NCBI RefSeq assembly: GCF_014349235.1
Contig: NZ_JACSOH010000003.1
Location: forward strand, 62,001 to 126,000
Length of the DNA: 64,000 nt
Direction: 5' to 3'
DNA from: Cytophaga sp. FL35
Lineage (GTDB): Bacteria; Bacteroidota; Bacteroidia; Flavobacteriales; Flavobacteriaceae
The position numbers were made by a program, and so were the translations under genes. Under the pieces are notes generated by a model. The model made no database searches, had not been told where the DNA came from, and saw only the letters and a program-made list of their open reading frames with translations. Positions 44,595 through 53,698 of this stretch are shown here, piece by piece. Within the stretch, counting starts at the first letter, position 1; each line of letters opens with the position of its first letter.

Positions 44595-45947
44595 ATGAGC
44601 CTTTTCAAGGTTGTTTCTGGAAAATACCTCCGGTTCAAACTGGGACTTACACCTCAGCAAAACCTTTTTTATGGTTTTCTTACCTATGTTTCCATGGGTA
44701 CTCTTTTACTGTGCATTCCTTGTTTTCACAAGAGTTCTGTAGCTTTTATTGATAATTTTTTTATAGCTACCTCAGCAGTCTCAACTACCGGTTTGGCAAC
44801 GGTTTCTGTCCTTGACTCCTATAATTTTTTTGGGCAGTTCATCATTTTGGTCTTGATTCAATTGGGCGGTATCGGCTATCTTACCTTTACAACCTTTATG
44901 ATTCTTTCAACTACAAGGAAGATGACCCGGTGGCACAAGAACATTTTAAAAACCGAATTCACACTTCCTAAAACCATCGAAATAAAGGACTTTTTAAAAT
45001 CGGTTATTTTCTTCACATTGGCAATGGAAATAATCGGAACCATTCTCTATTTCATAGCTTTTAAAAAACTGGAGCTCGACTTTTTTGATACTCTCTGGAA
45101 TGCACTGTTTCATAGCGTAAGTGCATTTTGTACCGCCGGTTTTAGCCTTTTTAGTAATGGCTTTGAATCTTTTTCGGGTGATTTTTTAGTTAATACCACT
45201 ACCTCCCTATTGGCCATTGCTGGCTCCCTTGGTTTTATTGTAGTTACAGATTTTGTCCTTTCGTTAAAAAAGAAAGATCATCATTTGAGTTTTACTACCA
45301 AAATCATACTTGTAGGGTCGGCAGTCCTACTTCTTTTTGGTTTTATGTTCTTTTTCTTCTTTGAACCCGTAATTAAAAACCTAACGGGAGCTGAGCGTAT
45401 GTGGGCGGCATTTTTCCAGAGCATGTCCGCTATGACCACCGTTGGCTTTAATACGGTTGATTTTGGAGCCTTTGTTATGCCCATGCTTTTAGTGACCATT
45501 TTTCTAATGTATATTGGAGCTTCACCTTCCGGAACTGCCGGAGGAATGAAAATTACCACACTAACAGCCGTAATCGCCATTATGAAAAGCAGGTTAAGAA
45601 ATACCCAACGTATCACCTTTTTTGGTCGGATTATTCCTTACGAAAGGTTATTTGTGGCTACTTCTTCCTTTATATTTTATACGAGCCTTATTGCCTTGGG
45701 TACCTTTTTACTGTCCTTTTTGGAAGATTTTCATCTAGAGGACTTACTGTTTGAAGTATCCTCCGCGTTGGGAACTGTGGGCTTAAGTACCGGCATTACT
45801 GGCGATTTAGGAACATGGGGCAAATTGGTCATAATTGCATTAATGTTTATTGGCCGATTAGGTGTCCTGACTTTTGGATTGGCAATTTGGGCCAAACATC
45901 ACAATAATCCTAAAAATCACCCTATCAGGGATGACATAGCGGTCTAG
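44595..45947 (+). CDS. TrkH/KtrB family potassium transporter subunit
   Basis: ATG 44595 is chosen over the TTG at 44589 (450 residues). About eight to ten membrane helices carry four pore loops, for example ATSAVSTTGLATVSV, HSVSAFCTAGFSLF, MSAMTTVGFNTVDF and SSALGTVGLSTGIT, typical of Trk/Ktr selectivity filters. No TrkA/KtrA regulatory subunit lies nearby. It is in the heme gene run between hemE and a GNAT gene, with tight spacing, so it is probably co-transcribed although functionally unrelated. Confidence 0.88.
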   Translation: MSLFKVVSGKYLRFKLGLTPQQNLFYGFLTYVSMGTLLLCIPCFHKSSVAFIDNFFIATSAVSTTGLATVSVLDSYNFFGQFIILVLIQLGGIGYLTFTTFMILSTTRKMTRWHKNILKTEFTLPKTIEIKDFLKSVIFFTLAMEIIGTILYFIAFKKLELDFFDTLWNALFHSVSAFCTAGFSLFSNGFESFSGDFLVNTTTSLLAIAGSLGFIVVTDFVLSLKKKDHHLSFTTKIILVGSAVLLLFGFMFFFFFEPVIKNLTGAERMWAAFFQSMSAMTTVGFNTVDFGAFVMPMLLVTIFLMYIGASPSGTAGGMKITTLTAVIAIMKSRLRNTQRITFFGRIIPYERLFVATSSFIFYTSLIALGTFLLSFLEDFHLEDLLFEVSSALGTVGLSTGITGDLGTWGKLVIIALMFIGRLGVLTFGLAIWAKHHNNPKNHPIRDDIAV

Positions 45948-45950
45948 TCT

Positions 45951-46487
45951 ATGGAAGGAAACCAAGCTTTTACTTTAACGCAACTTAATGCTGATGACGC
46001 CAAAAGCCTTTCCAATTTAATGGTTTCAAACCAAGATCGGTTCCAGCGATTTTTCCCTATGACTTTGGCACAAAATCTAACCGAAGCCGCCTCACAAGCA
46101 TTTATCCTTCTAAAAAATGTAGAGTTTGATCTTGGAACGGAATTAACATTCGCCATAAGGGAACGAACTTCTGATCAAGTAGCAGGCTTGGTAATTTTAA
46201 AAAATATTGATAGAACAATTCGGCAAGCGGAGATTGCCTATTGCATTGGCGCTAAATATGAAGGAAAGGGTTGGACCTCCAATGCAGTAGCACAAATCGC
46301 CCAACGTGCTTTTAAAACCGAAAAATTGAAGACCCTTCAAATTCTCGTACATGTATCCAACCTAGCAAGTATTCAAGTGGCCAAAAATTGTGGTTTTCAA
46401 TTCATAAAAATAATTCCGGAAGCACATACGCCACCTAATGAAAATCCGTTGGATATGTTATTATACGAACGACATACCCACCACTAA
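45951..46487 (+). CDS. GNAT family N-acetyltransferase (RimJ/RimL-like)
   Basis: 178 residues. EIAYCIGAKYEGKGWTSNAV is the acetyl-CoA-binding strand-helix region of the RimJ/RimL subgroup, and LVHVSNLASIQVAKNCGFQF is the conserved C-terminal signature. It may acetylate a protein N-terminus or a small molecule; no substrate is evident. Its stop overlaps the next start by one base (TAATG). Confidence 0.88.
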   Translation: MEGNQAFTLTQLNADDAKSLSNLMVSNQDRFQRFFPMTLAQNLTEAASQAFILLKNVEFDLGTELTFAIRERTSDQVAGLVILKNIDRTIRQAEIAYCIGAKYEGKGWTSNAVAQIAQRAFKTEKLKTLQILVHVSNLASIQVAKNCGFQFIKIIPEAHTPPNENPLDMLLYERHTHH

Positions 46488-47116
46488 TGCAAATTATAGA
46501 GAAGTACGACCGCCAATTTGAATATGCTAGTATTCTTATGAACGTGGTCATTGCTTTTCAGTTTTTCTCTCTTTGGTACCGGCCCAGTTTTGACGATATT
46601 GGTCAATTGGGTACCTTAACTATTCTTATGGCTTTTGAATTCGGCATGATTCACTCCGGTGTGTTTATGGCCATAATGCCAAAAAAAATATCCCTTTTTG
46701 TTTTAGTTCCTTTCTATGGGACCTTCGCATGGGGCTTTAATTCATATCTCGAAGACAATACCATATTATATATCTACATGACGGTAGTCTTTAATCGGAT
46801 GCGATTTGCGTTTTCGGATGTCCCGTTAGAAATGAAGGCTAGATCGATCATAAAATCTGTTTTGGCCGCAGTAATGTACTTTTTTATGCTTCTATTTTTT
46901 GTATTAGGAGCAGACATTATCCCGAAATTAGGCCTAACGGCAGAGTTCGTAAACATGAGCGGTTACAGGGAAAGTATGAATACTTCTGGTGCATTTATTG
47001 ATTTACCGCACGCTGTCATGGCATTTGGTCTAACATACTATTGTGGTTTGGCCCTTATGGAGGCTTTACTTTTAAAGCGTACTTTTGCGGTTAATCTTTC
47101 GCCAAAGACCACATAA
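46487..47116 (+). CDS. Integral membrane protein of unknown function in the heme run
   Basis: 209 residues with about six membrane helices (for example IMAFEFGMIHSGVFMAIM, SVLAAVMYFFMLLFFVLGA, HAVMAFGLTYYCGLALMEAL). No enzymatic motif is visible. It is coupled to the GNAT gene by a TAATG overlap and lies 2 bases before hemF. This tight placement suggests co-expression with heme enzymes, but a functional link is unproven. Confidence 0.7.
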   Translation: MQIIEKYDRQFEYASILMNVVIAFQFFSLWYRPSFDDIGQLGTLTILMAFEFGMIHSGVFMAIMPKKISLFVLVPFYGTFAWGFNSYLEDNTILYIYMTVVFNRMRFAFSDVPLEMKARSIIKSVLAAVMYFFMLLFFVLGADIIPKLGLTAEFVNMSGYRESMNTSGAFIDLPHAVMAFGLTYYCGLALMEALLLKRTFAVNLSPKTT

Positions 47117-47118
47117 TA

Positions 47119-48021
47119 ATGAAGGAACAATTTTTTGCATACATCCAACAATTACAGGATACAATTACCTCCAAACTCACAGAAATTGACGGTCAGGCGC
47201 AATTTCTAGAAGATCAATGGGTACGGGAAGAAGGTGGCGGAGGTCGCACCAGGGTCATTGAAAATGGTGCGGTTTTTGAAAAGGGAGGTGTCAACATCTC
47301 CAAAGTCTTTGGAAAACTTCCAGAAAGCATGCAAAAGTATTTTGGAGTACAGGATGCGGATTTTTTTGCCTGCGGTTTAAGTTTGGTACTTCATCCAAAG
47401 AATCCAATGGTGCCAACTGTTCATGCCAATTGGCGGTATTTTGAGATGTATGACAAAAAGGGTGAGATTGTAGACCAGTGGTTCGGTGGTGGGCAAGACC
47501 TAACCCCCTACTATCTTTTTGAGGAAGACGCCCAGCATTTTCATCAAGTATGCAAACACGTCTGTGATGCCCATCATCCTGAATTTTATTCCACCTATAA
47601 AAAGAAATGTGATGAATATTTCTGGAATGCCCATAGAAACGAGGCGCGTGGGGTGGGCGGACTCTTTTTCGACTACTGCAAAGCAAAGGAGGATTTTACC
47701 ATGGACGATTGGTACAATTTTGTTACCGGTGTAGGTAACAGCTTTTTGGAATCTTATATACCGATTGTTACTAAAAGAAAAGACCTGCCCTATTCACAAG
47801 CGCAAAGAAATTGGCAAGAAATAAGAAGAGGACGCTATGTTGAATTCAATCTGGTACATGATAAGGGTACCTTATTCGGGTTGCGTACCAATGGACGTAT
47901 TGAAAGTATTTTAATGAGCTTGCCTCCGCATGTGCAATGGGTCTATGACCACCATCCGAAAGAAAATAGTGAAGAAGCGAAACTTTTGGAAGTACTTAAA
48001 AACCCCGTAGATTGGGTATAA
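47119..48021 (+). CDS. hemF: Oxygen-dependent coproporphyrinogen III oxidase
   Basis: 300 residues, normal HemF length. WVREEGGGGRTRVIENGAVF and the QWFGGGQDLTPYYLFEEDAQ segment are family signatures, and ETHF-type histidines are in VHANWRYFEMYD. It converts coproporphyrinogen III to protoporphyrinogen IX using molecular oxygen, so the cell makes heme aerobically. No anaerobic HemN gene is seen in the window. Its end overlaps the following lipoprotein gene. Confidence 0.95.
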   Translation: MKEQFFAYIQQLQDTITSKLTEIDGQAQFLEDQWVREEGGGGRTRVIENGAVFEKGGVNISKVFGKLPESMQKYFGVQDADFFACGLSLVLHPKNPMVPTVHANWRYFEMYDKKGEIVDQWFGGGQDLTPYYLFEEDAQHFHQVCKHVCDAHHPEFYSTYKKKCDEYFWNAHRNEARGVGGLFFDYCKAKEDFTMDDWYNFVTGVGNSFLESYIPIVTKRKDLPYSQAQRNWQEIRRGRYVEFNLVHDKGTLFGLRTNGRIESILMSLPPHVQWVYDHHPKENSEEAKLLEVLKNPVDWV

Positions 48022-48620
48022 ATCGCCTACATACCATTATTTTGCTTGCTTTTGTTCTATTATTAGGAAGTTGCAAGGAGAAAAGGCAAAAAAGCGATTT
48101 AGAAATTACCTTTTCCCAAGATACTTTACATCTGGGCTATACCTATTGGTGGGAAGAAAGCGGACCCTTTATTGATTATTGTGGTACACCTCACACGCTT
48201 ATAGCCATGGGCTCCATCGTACAAATGGACGCGCCAAATGAGACCGCAGGACCCTTATACATTTCTCAAAAAGGCAGCATTCATTTGGAAAAGGTATTTC
48301 TCATCAATAATCCTAAAAAGAATGCTTACCAAAAGCATGGCTATTTAAGCACCGATTGCTTTTATAAATCTGGATTAAATATTGGTGATAAAGTATTGGT
48401 TTTCTGCTACGAGTTTGATGACGAATTGATTATAGCAGGTCAGGAATCGATTATTCCCATTGGAGACTGGAATCACCCCTTGGTCAACTCCATTAAAACC
48501 TTTATCGATGAAGATGAAAATCCCCTAAAAATAAAAAAAGACACCACGCTTTGGGAAGCTTATGGGCATGGGGCTTCTTTGAGAAGGATCATTGAATGTA
48601 GGGAAACTACTTCCAAGTAA
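48012..48620 (+). CDS. Lipoprotein of unknown function behind hemF
   Basis: About 202 residues. The first codon is TTG at 48012, inside the end of hemF; the next in-frame ATG is far downstream and would remove the signal peptide. The lipoprotein signal is LHTIILLAFVLLLGSC. The mature part includes TLHLGYTYWWEESGPF and HKGYL-like segments without a known motif. Its end overlaps the convergent helicase gene by 14 bases. The unusual start suggests translational coupling to hemF. Confidence 0.6.
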   Translation: MGINRLHTIILLAFVLLLGSCKEKRQKSDLEITFSQDTLHLGYTYWWEESGPFIDYCGTPHTLIAMGSIVQMDAPNETAGPLYISQKGSIHLEKVFLINNPKKNAYQKHGYLSTDCFYKSGLNIGDKVLVFCYEFDDELIIAGQESIIPIGDWNHPLVNSIKTFIDEDENPLKIKKDTTLWEAYGHGASLRRIIECRETTSK

Positions 48621-51249
48621 CCGCCTTGGTGGCTTTTTCTGAAACATGCTGCATTATATGCGCCATTCTTGCTTTTAGCAGTTCTTTTCTACCTGCTAAA
48701 GTTCTAGTATAAACCAATTTTGAACGCCCAACATGCTTTATCCAATTACGGTGGTATAGAAGAGCATCCGATTTTCGTTTGCCAAAATCTCCCGGTACCA
48801 CATAATAATTTCTAATACCCAATTTCCTTTTAAACCAGTTGGTACTTTTTAATAGATATCTAGGATTTTCAACGGGATTAATGATTTCTTGTAAATAATT
48901 GACAAACAAACTGCTTTCATGGTTGTTGGCCCCACTTAAATAACAGGCAAACGATCCGTTCTCAAAGCGCTCTACTTTAACGTCCTTTCTCGTTAATTTT
49001 GAGTTCACCAACTCAAATTCTTGTAACATCACCAACAAGCATTGTCCCATTTTATAGGTCTTCTTAAAAGTGTTTCCAAAAAGTAGATACAATTTTATAG
49101 CCTTCCAGGTCTTTGGTGCAAAACCCAGGAAGATTCCTGCCAATAGCAAATAAATAAAATATAGAGCGCCTTTATTCAATAATGTGCCTATGTTCTTTAA
49201 AAAAAACTCAGGTAAGAAAAAAGCGATTCCAGTAGCCACCTCAATCAGCAGAAGCTTGGTGACATTAACAGTAAGCAGCCTTTTGATTTTACGATAAGGC
49301 ATATTGCCTTTGTACGCTACTTTAACTTCCTGAACCAATACCCTACCTGAAGTGATGGCCTTTGTCCATTTACCAGCCAATTTATTCCTTTCCTTGGCTA
49401 GTAGTAACGTTTTATCATTGTGAGCATCAATCTCTTTAAAGCCAACAGAACTTTGTGTTAGATGCAAGCGTTCAATGCCATTCTCGATGTAGATCCTTTC
49501 AGAATACGAAATACCACAAAAAGCATCGAACCTTCTGTTCAAATTGAGGATATCATCTCCTCCATCTTCCCTAGAAGGATCCACACAACCTAAATGCCAT
49601 ATATTACCCGTTTTATCCTGGTTTGTCGGATTTATTCTGACAGCCCTACCCCGCATTTGATTGGAAGACACAAACGAGCCCACATATGATGCTAGAACCA
49701 AGGTATTGATGGAAGGGGCATCCCAACCTTCTCCCAGTAAAGCCTTGGTACCAATGAGTATTTTAATCAGACCCTGTTCAAAGAGTTCCGTAATGATTGC
49801 AACTACCTGATTTTTGTGATTTCCTTGTATGGCTATTTTTAAAAAATCAGGGTCAGTTTCAAGTTCGTTTTTTAAAATTGAACCCTGCTCTAAGCGGCCA
49901 TCCAAAACCGATAAAAGTTTTTTATGAATAATAATTAAAGAACCGGTCAAAACCGCCATATCATTTTTATTGACATTTCCTTTTATCCTGAGAAATTGAA
50001 AAACGGGTACAACCCCTAATTGGTTGATTAAATCCGTGTCCCCATTCGAAAAACTTAAAAATTCCTTTCTAATAAAATCGGTTAGAACCACTGCCCGCAA
50101 CCCAATGGCAAGCGCAGCACTTTCCTGTTTTAGAATTTCATTAATGCTATTTAATTTACTGGGGCTAGAGGTCAGCGATTTATACAACTCTTGGTTACCC
50201 ACAAAATCGACTTTGTTTTTCTGAAATACGCCAATTTTCCTTAAGGAAGACTCCAACTTGATTAATAATTCTTCATCATGTACGAACCGTTCACGATCAA
50301 TGACCAATAGGTCCTGCAGCAAAGTTTCTAACCATTGGTAATTCAATTTGGGAAAATTGACTTTCTTTTCATGAACACCCAACACTTCTAATTTATCTTT
50401 TTCAATGACTATGCCCGCTTCATTCAGAAAAATAAGAATGGCCGCAAATACTGAAGGTCGCTCATAAATTTCCTCCAAGTATTTGTGAGAACTGGTATAA
50501 AAGGGATGTGCCAAGAGAAAATCTAGGAAGCTTTGGTTCCCTACCAGAGCGTTAAAAAATGTTAGACACTTCTGCCTATATTCCAAAATAAATTGAATTT
50601 GCTTTTCAGAAGGTCGAGAAAGATATACATAGTCCTGATGCGGGCACAGGTTTTTATTTTTTACTAATTCTGGGACCGCAATTTCTTCGTCAATGGGACC
50701 GCATAAATCAAAATATTTGTTCAACTCTACACTAGAACTATCATAAGGCGGAGTAGCGGTCAATGCAATGACCGTTATTCCTTGAATAGCCTTTAGGGAA
50801 ATCAAACAATTATACCATTCGTTTTTAAGGTGATGCGCCTCATCTAAAACAAGGGTCTTTATTTTGTTTTTTTCAAAGAAGGCAAATAAAGATTCACCAG
50901 AATCATTTAAGCGTTTATCAAGCGCGTGCAGTGATTGATAGGTGCTAAATGTAAGTGCTGAAGGTTCGTCTATTTCAGTGGAAAAAGCTTTAAAGGAACT
51001 ATCCTCGATAAAAAATTCTTCTAACCTATTCTTCCATTGGTTTCTTACAGTTAAAGTAGGCGCAAGAATCAGTGTTTTTTTATCTACTCTACGAATCATC
51101 TCAAGTCCTAACACTGTTTTTCCAGAGCCCGGTGGCGCCACTACATGCAAATGGTCATCTTCCTTATGAGATTCAAAATTTTCAAGAAACTTTTCTTGGT
51201 AACTGCGCCATGAAAATTTAAATGATAGCTTTTTTTGAAGATGTAGCAA
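48607..51249 (-). CDS. DEAD/DEAH-box SF2 helicase with a C-terminal transmembrane hairpin
   Basis: About 880 residues. Walker A is PPGSGKT (39-45), the DEAH box is LVLDEAHHLK (136-139) and motif III is LTATPPY. The second RecA lobe ends with RGRAVRINPT. After the helicase core two hydrophobic helices occur, about 664-683 (LLLIEVATGIAFFLPEFFL) and 692-711 (GALYFIYLLLAGIFLGFAP), followed by a charged C-terminal domain of about 170 residues. The hairpin would tether the ATPase to the inner membrane. The frame has no ATG near its start; TTG 51249 is likely. It lies against the direction of the hem run, between hemF and hemB. Function unknown; DNA or RNA remodelling at the membrane is an inference. 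Confidence 0.85.
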   Translation of the reverse strand: MLHLQKKLSFKFSWRSYQEKFLENFESHKEDDHLHVVAPPGSGKTVLGLEMIRRVDKKTLILAPTLTVRNQWKNRLEEFFIEDSSFKAFSTEIDEPSALTFSTYQSLHALDKRLNDSGESLFAFFEKNKIKTLVLDEAHHLKNEWYNCLISLKAIQGITVIALTATPPYDSSSVELNKYFDLCGPIDEEIAVPELVKNKNLCPHQDYVYLSRPSEKQIQFILEYRQKCLTFFNALVGNQSFLDFLLAHPFYTSSHKYLEEIYERPSVFAAILIFLNEAGIVIEKDKLEVLGVHEKKVNFPKLNYQWLETLLQDLLVIDRERFVHDEELLIKLESSLRKIGVFQKNKVDFVGNQELYKSLTSSPSKLNSINEILKQESAALAIGLRAVVLTDFIRKEFLSFSNGDTDLINQLGVVPVFQFLRIKGNVNKNDMAVLTGSLIIIHKKLLSVLDGRLEQGSILKNELETDPDFLKIAIQGNHKNQVVAIITELFEQGLIKILIGTKALLGEGWDAPSINTLVLASYVGSFVSSNQMRGRAVRINPTNQDKTGNIWHLGCVDPSREDGGDDILNLNRRFDAFCGISYSERIYIENGIERLHLTQSSVGFKEIDAHNDKTLLLAKERNKLAGKWTKAITSGRVLVQEVKVAYKGNMPYRKIKRLLTVNVTKLLLIEVATGIAFFLPEFFLKNIGTLLNKGALYFIYLLLAGIFLGFAPKTWKAIKLYLLFGNTFKKTYKMGQCLLVMLQEFELVNSKLTRKDVKVERFENGSFACYLSGANNHESSLFVNYLQEIINPVENPRYLLKSTNWFKRKLGIRNYYVVPGDFGKRKSDALLYHRNWIKHVGRSKLVYTRTLAGRKELLKARMAHIMQHVSEKATKAVTWK

Positions 51250-51287
51250 GACTTCCTTAGTTTTCCTGTTAGTACGGCGATTATAAG

Positions 51288-51305
51288 TAACTTTGAATAT
51301 TCAAA
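51288..51305 (+). promoter_or_regulatory. hemB promoter with overlapping palindrome
   Basis: TAACTTTG (51288-51295) fits TAnnTTTG, 23 bases before the hemB ATG. A 14-base palindrome, TTTGAATATTCAAA (51292-51305), overlaps it and could be an operator. hemB therefore has its own promoter apart from hemA. Confidence 0.45.
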
Positions 51306-51317
51306 ATTAGGCAAACT

Positions 51318-52307
51318 ATGTACCCCTTACGCAGAAACCGTAGATTAAGAGCAAACGAATCCATCAGAAATTTAGTGCGCGAAACCGTATTGACGCCCAA
51401 CGACTTTCTAGTACCCCTTTTTGTAGTGGAGGGAAAAAATATCAAGGAAGAAATTCCTTCCATGCCCAATTACTATCGATTAAGTTTAGACAATTTGGCT
51501 ATGGAAGCAAAAGAACTCTGGAAAATGGGTTTAAAATCCGTACTTCTCTTTGTAAAGGTCGATGATGATTTAAAAGACAATAAAGGTACTGAAGCGTTGA
51601 ATCCTGATGGTTTAATGCAAAGGGCCATTAGAACGGTGAAATATGCCTGTCCTGACATGTTGGTAATGACCGATGTGGCCCTGGACCCGTTTTCTAGCTA
51701 CGGCCATGACGGAATTATCGAAAACGGACAGGTATTGAACGATGAAACCTCGGAGGTTTTAGCGGAAATGAGTGTTTCCCATGCCGAAGCAGGAGCAGAT
51801 GTAGTAGCCCCTAGTGACATGATGGACGGTCGTATTTTGACCATTCGTGAGGCTCTGGAAGATGAAGGCTATTACAATACTGCCATCATGAGCTATAGTG
51901 CTAAATATGCCAGTGCATTCTATGGTCCGTTTAGGGATGCCCTTGATTCCGCTCCCGTGGATGTAAAGGACATTCCAAAGGATAAGAAAACCTACCAAAT
52001 GGATTATGCCAACCGGTATGAAGCTATAAAAGAAACCGAAATGGATATTGATGAAGGAGCTGATATCGTCATGGTGAAACCGGGACTTTGCTACTTGGAT
52101 ATTGTCAGGGAAATTAGAAACGACGTGGACATTCCAGTGGCCGTTTACCAAGTCTCCGGGGAATATGCCATGTTAAAGGCCGCTGCCGAGAAAGGATGGT
52201 TAGACCACGATGCCGTGATGCTTGAGCAGTTATATGCTATTAAACGGGCGGGTGCCAACATCATCGCCACCTATTTTGCCAAAGATGCTGTGAAGCTCTT
52301 GGGTTAA
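51318..52307 (+). CDS. hemB: Delta-aminolevulinic acid dehydratase (porphobilinogen synthase)
   Basis: 329 residues. Schiff-base lysines are Lys196 (MSYSAKYASAFYGP) and Lys254 (VMVKPGLCYLD). The metal segment TDVALDPFSSYGHDG (118-132) lacks the three Cys of zinc-type enzymes, so this is a magnesium-type enzyme. It condenses two 5-aminolevulinates to porphobilinogen. It is separated from the rest of the hem genes by the opposed helicase gene. Confidence 0.95.
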   Translation: MYPLRRNRRLRANESIRNLVRETVLTPNDFLVPLFVVEGKNIKEEIPSMPNYYRLSLDNLAMEAKELWKMGLKSVLLFVKVDDDLKDNKGTEALNPDGLMQRAIRTVKYACPDMLVMTDVALDPFSSYGHDGIIENGQVLNDETSEVLAEMSVSHAEAGADVVAPSDMMDGRILTIREALEDEGYYNTAIMSYSAKYASAFYGPFRDALDSAPVDVKDIPKDKKTYQMDYANRYEAIKETEMDIDEGADIVMVKPGLCYLDIVREIRNDVDIPVAVYQVSGEYAMLKAAAEKGWLDHDAVMLEQLYAIKRAGANIIATYFAKDAVKLLG

Positions 52308-52336
52308 ATTCAAGTTTACCCACCAAACCACCAACC

Positions 52337-53647
52337 ATGAGAAAAATAATACTATTTGTTATTTTACTGTTTTCAAGCTTTTCCGGCCAGATGTATTCTC
52401 AAAATGCCGAAGTACTTACCTATGCTTCGCCAGAAGAAGTAGGGCTAGATTCCAAACTGATTCACCAACGTGTAGATTCCATCATTTCCAATGGTATTCG
52501 AGAAGAAGCCTTTCCTGGAGCACAGGTTTTGGTTGCCAAAAACGGAAAAATAATCTTTCACGAAGCGTATGGTTACCATACTTACGACAAAAACCAGCCC
52601 GTTAAAACCAATGATATTTATGACCTAGCTTCGGTTACCAAGATTACGGCGGCATTACCGGCCGTCATGAAATTGGTAGATGAGGGCAAAATGGATTTGG
52701 ACCGACCCTTTAGCGATTACTGGACCCGCTGGAAAAAAATAGAGGGTAAAAAGAATTTGACCCTGCGCGAGATACTGGCCCACCAAGCAGGTTTGGTTCC
52801 TTACATCATCTTTCTAAACGAGGTTTTGGACGGCAAAGGCAAACCAAAATCAAAATACATCAAGAATTCACCCTCAAGAAAATTCTCCAATCAGGTATAC
52901 GACCATTTGTTTATCAAAAACAACTTTTACAAAAAGATGTACCGTTTAATTGACAAGTCTGAAGTTTCGGATGAAAAAAAGTACAAGTATTCCGGACTTA
53001 CCTTTTTGATTTATCCAGAGTTGGTAAAACAACTCACCGGAAGTTCTTATGATTACTTTCTGGAGAAGAATTTTTACTTGCCATTGGGCGCGCCTACCAT
53101 GGGTTTTACTCCCTCTAAAAAAGGCTTTTCCAATGCAATTGTTCCCACGGAAGTGGATACTCTTTTTCGCCACAGTTTGACAAAAGGATGGGTACATGAC
53201 GAAAATGCCTCCCTTTTGGGCGGAATTTCCGGTAATGCGGGCCTGTTCGCCAAAGCTACCGACTTGGCAAAATTGATGCAGATGTATATGCAATATGGGG
53301 TTTATGATGGTAAGAGATATTTCTCTGAAGCAACCGTGAAGGAGTTTATTAAAGTGCAGTATCCCGAAAACGACAATCGCCGGGGATTAGGTTTTGACAA
53401 ACCCTTATTGAACAACTCAGAGTTAGGTTTAGAAGATGCATATCCCGCTCCAGAGGTAGGTGAAAGCAGCTTTGGACATTCTGGCTTTACGGGCACTTTT
53501 GTTTGGGCGGATCCAGAAAACCAGTTGGTATATATTTTTCTGAGCAATAGGGTCAATCCCTCTCGCGACCATAGAAAACTGTACAGTTTAAATATCAGGT
53601 CTGCCGTTCAGCAAGTTTTTTATCAGTCCACATTAGCTAGCGAATAA
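52337..53647 (+). CDS. Secreted serine hydrolase (class C beta-lactamase-like)
   Basis: 436 residues with a signal peptide (about 1-21). The SxxK motif is in LASVTKITAALP (Ser99, Lys102), a YSG motif is in YKYSGLTFLIY, and the HxG-type third motif is FGHSGFTGT. These define the beta-lactamase-related penicillin-binding or esterase fold. It probably acts on peptidoglycan peptides or esters in the periplasm rather than as a true beta-lactamase. It lies 29 bases after hemB. Confidence 0.88.
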   Translation: MRKIILFVILLFSSFSGQMYSQNAEVLTYASPEEVGLDSKLIHQRVDSIISNGIREEAFPGAQVLVAKNGKIIFHEAYGYHTYDKNQPVKTNDIYDLASVTKITAALPAVMKLVDEGKMDLDRPFSDYWTRWKKIEGKKNLTLREILAHQAGLVPYIIFLNEVLDGKGKPKSKYIKNSPSRKFSNQVYDHLFIKNNFYKKMYRLIDKSEVSDEKKYKYSGLTFLIYPELVKQLTGSSYDYFLEKNFYLPLGAPTMGFTPSKKGFSNAIVPTEVDTLFRHSLTKGWVHDENASLLGGISGNAGLFAKATDLAKLMQMYMQYGVYDGKRYFSEATVKEFIKVQYPENDNRRGLGFDKPLLNNSELGLEDAYPAPEVGESSFGHSGFTGTFVWADPENQLVYIFLSNRVNPSRDHRKLYSLNIRSAVQQVFYQSTLASE

Positions 53648-53698
53648 GATCAAAAGGTTCTCCGAATATTGGTATATTCGTGCGTAAACAACCAATAT

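Noticed and set aside
48607-51249. Type I or III restriction helicase
   Set aside because: No methylase, specificity subunit or nuclease motif is nearby, and the C-terminus is a membrane hairpin.
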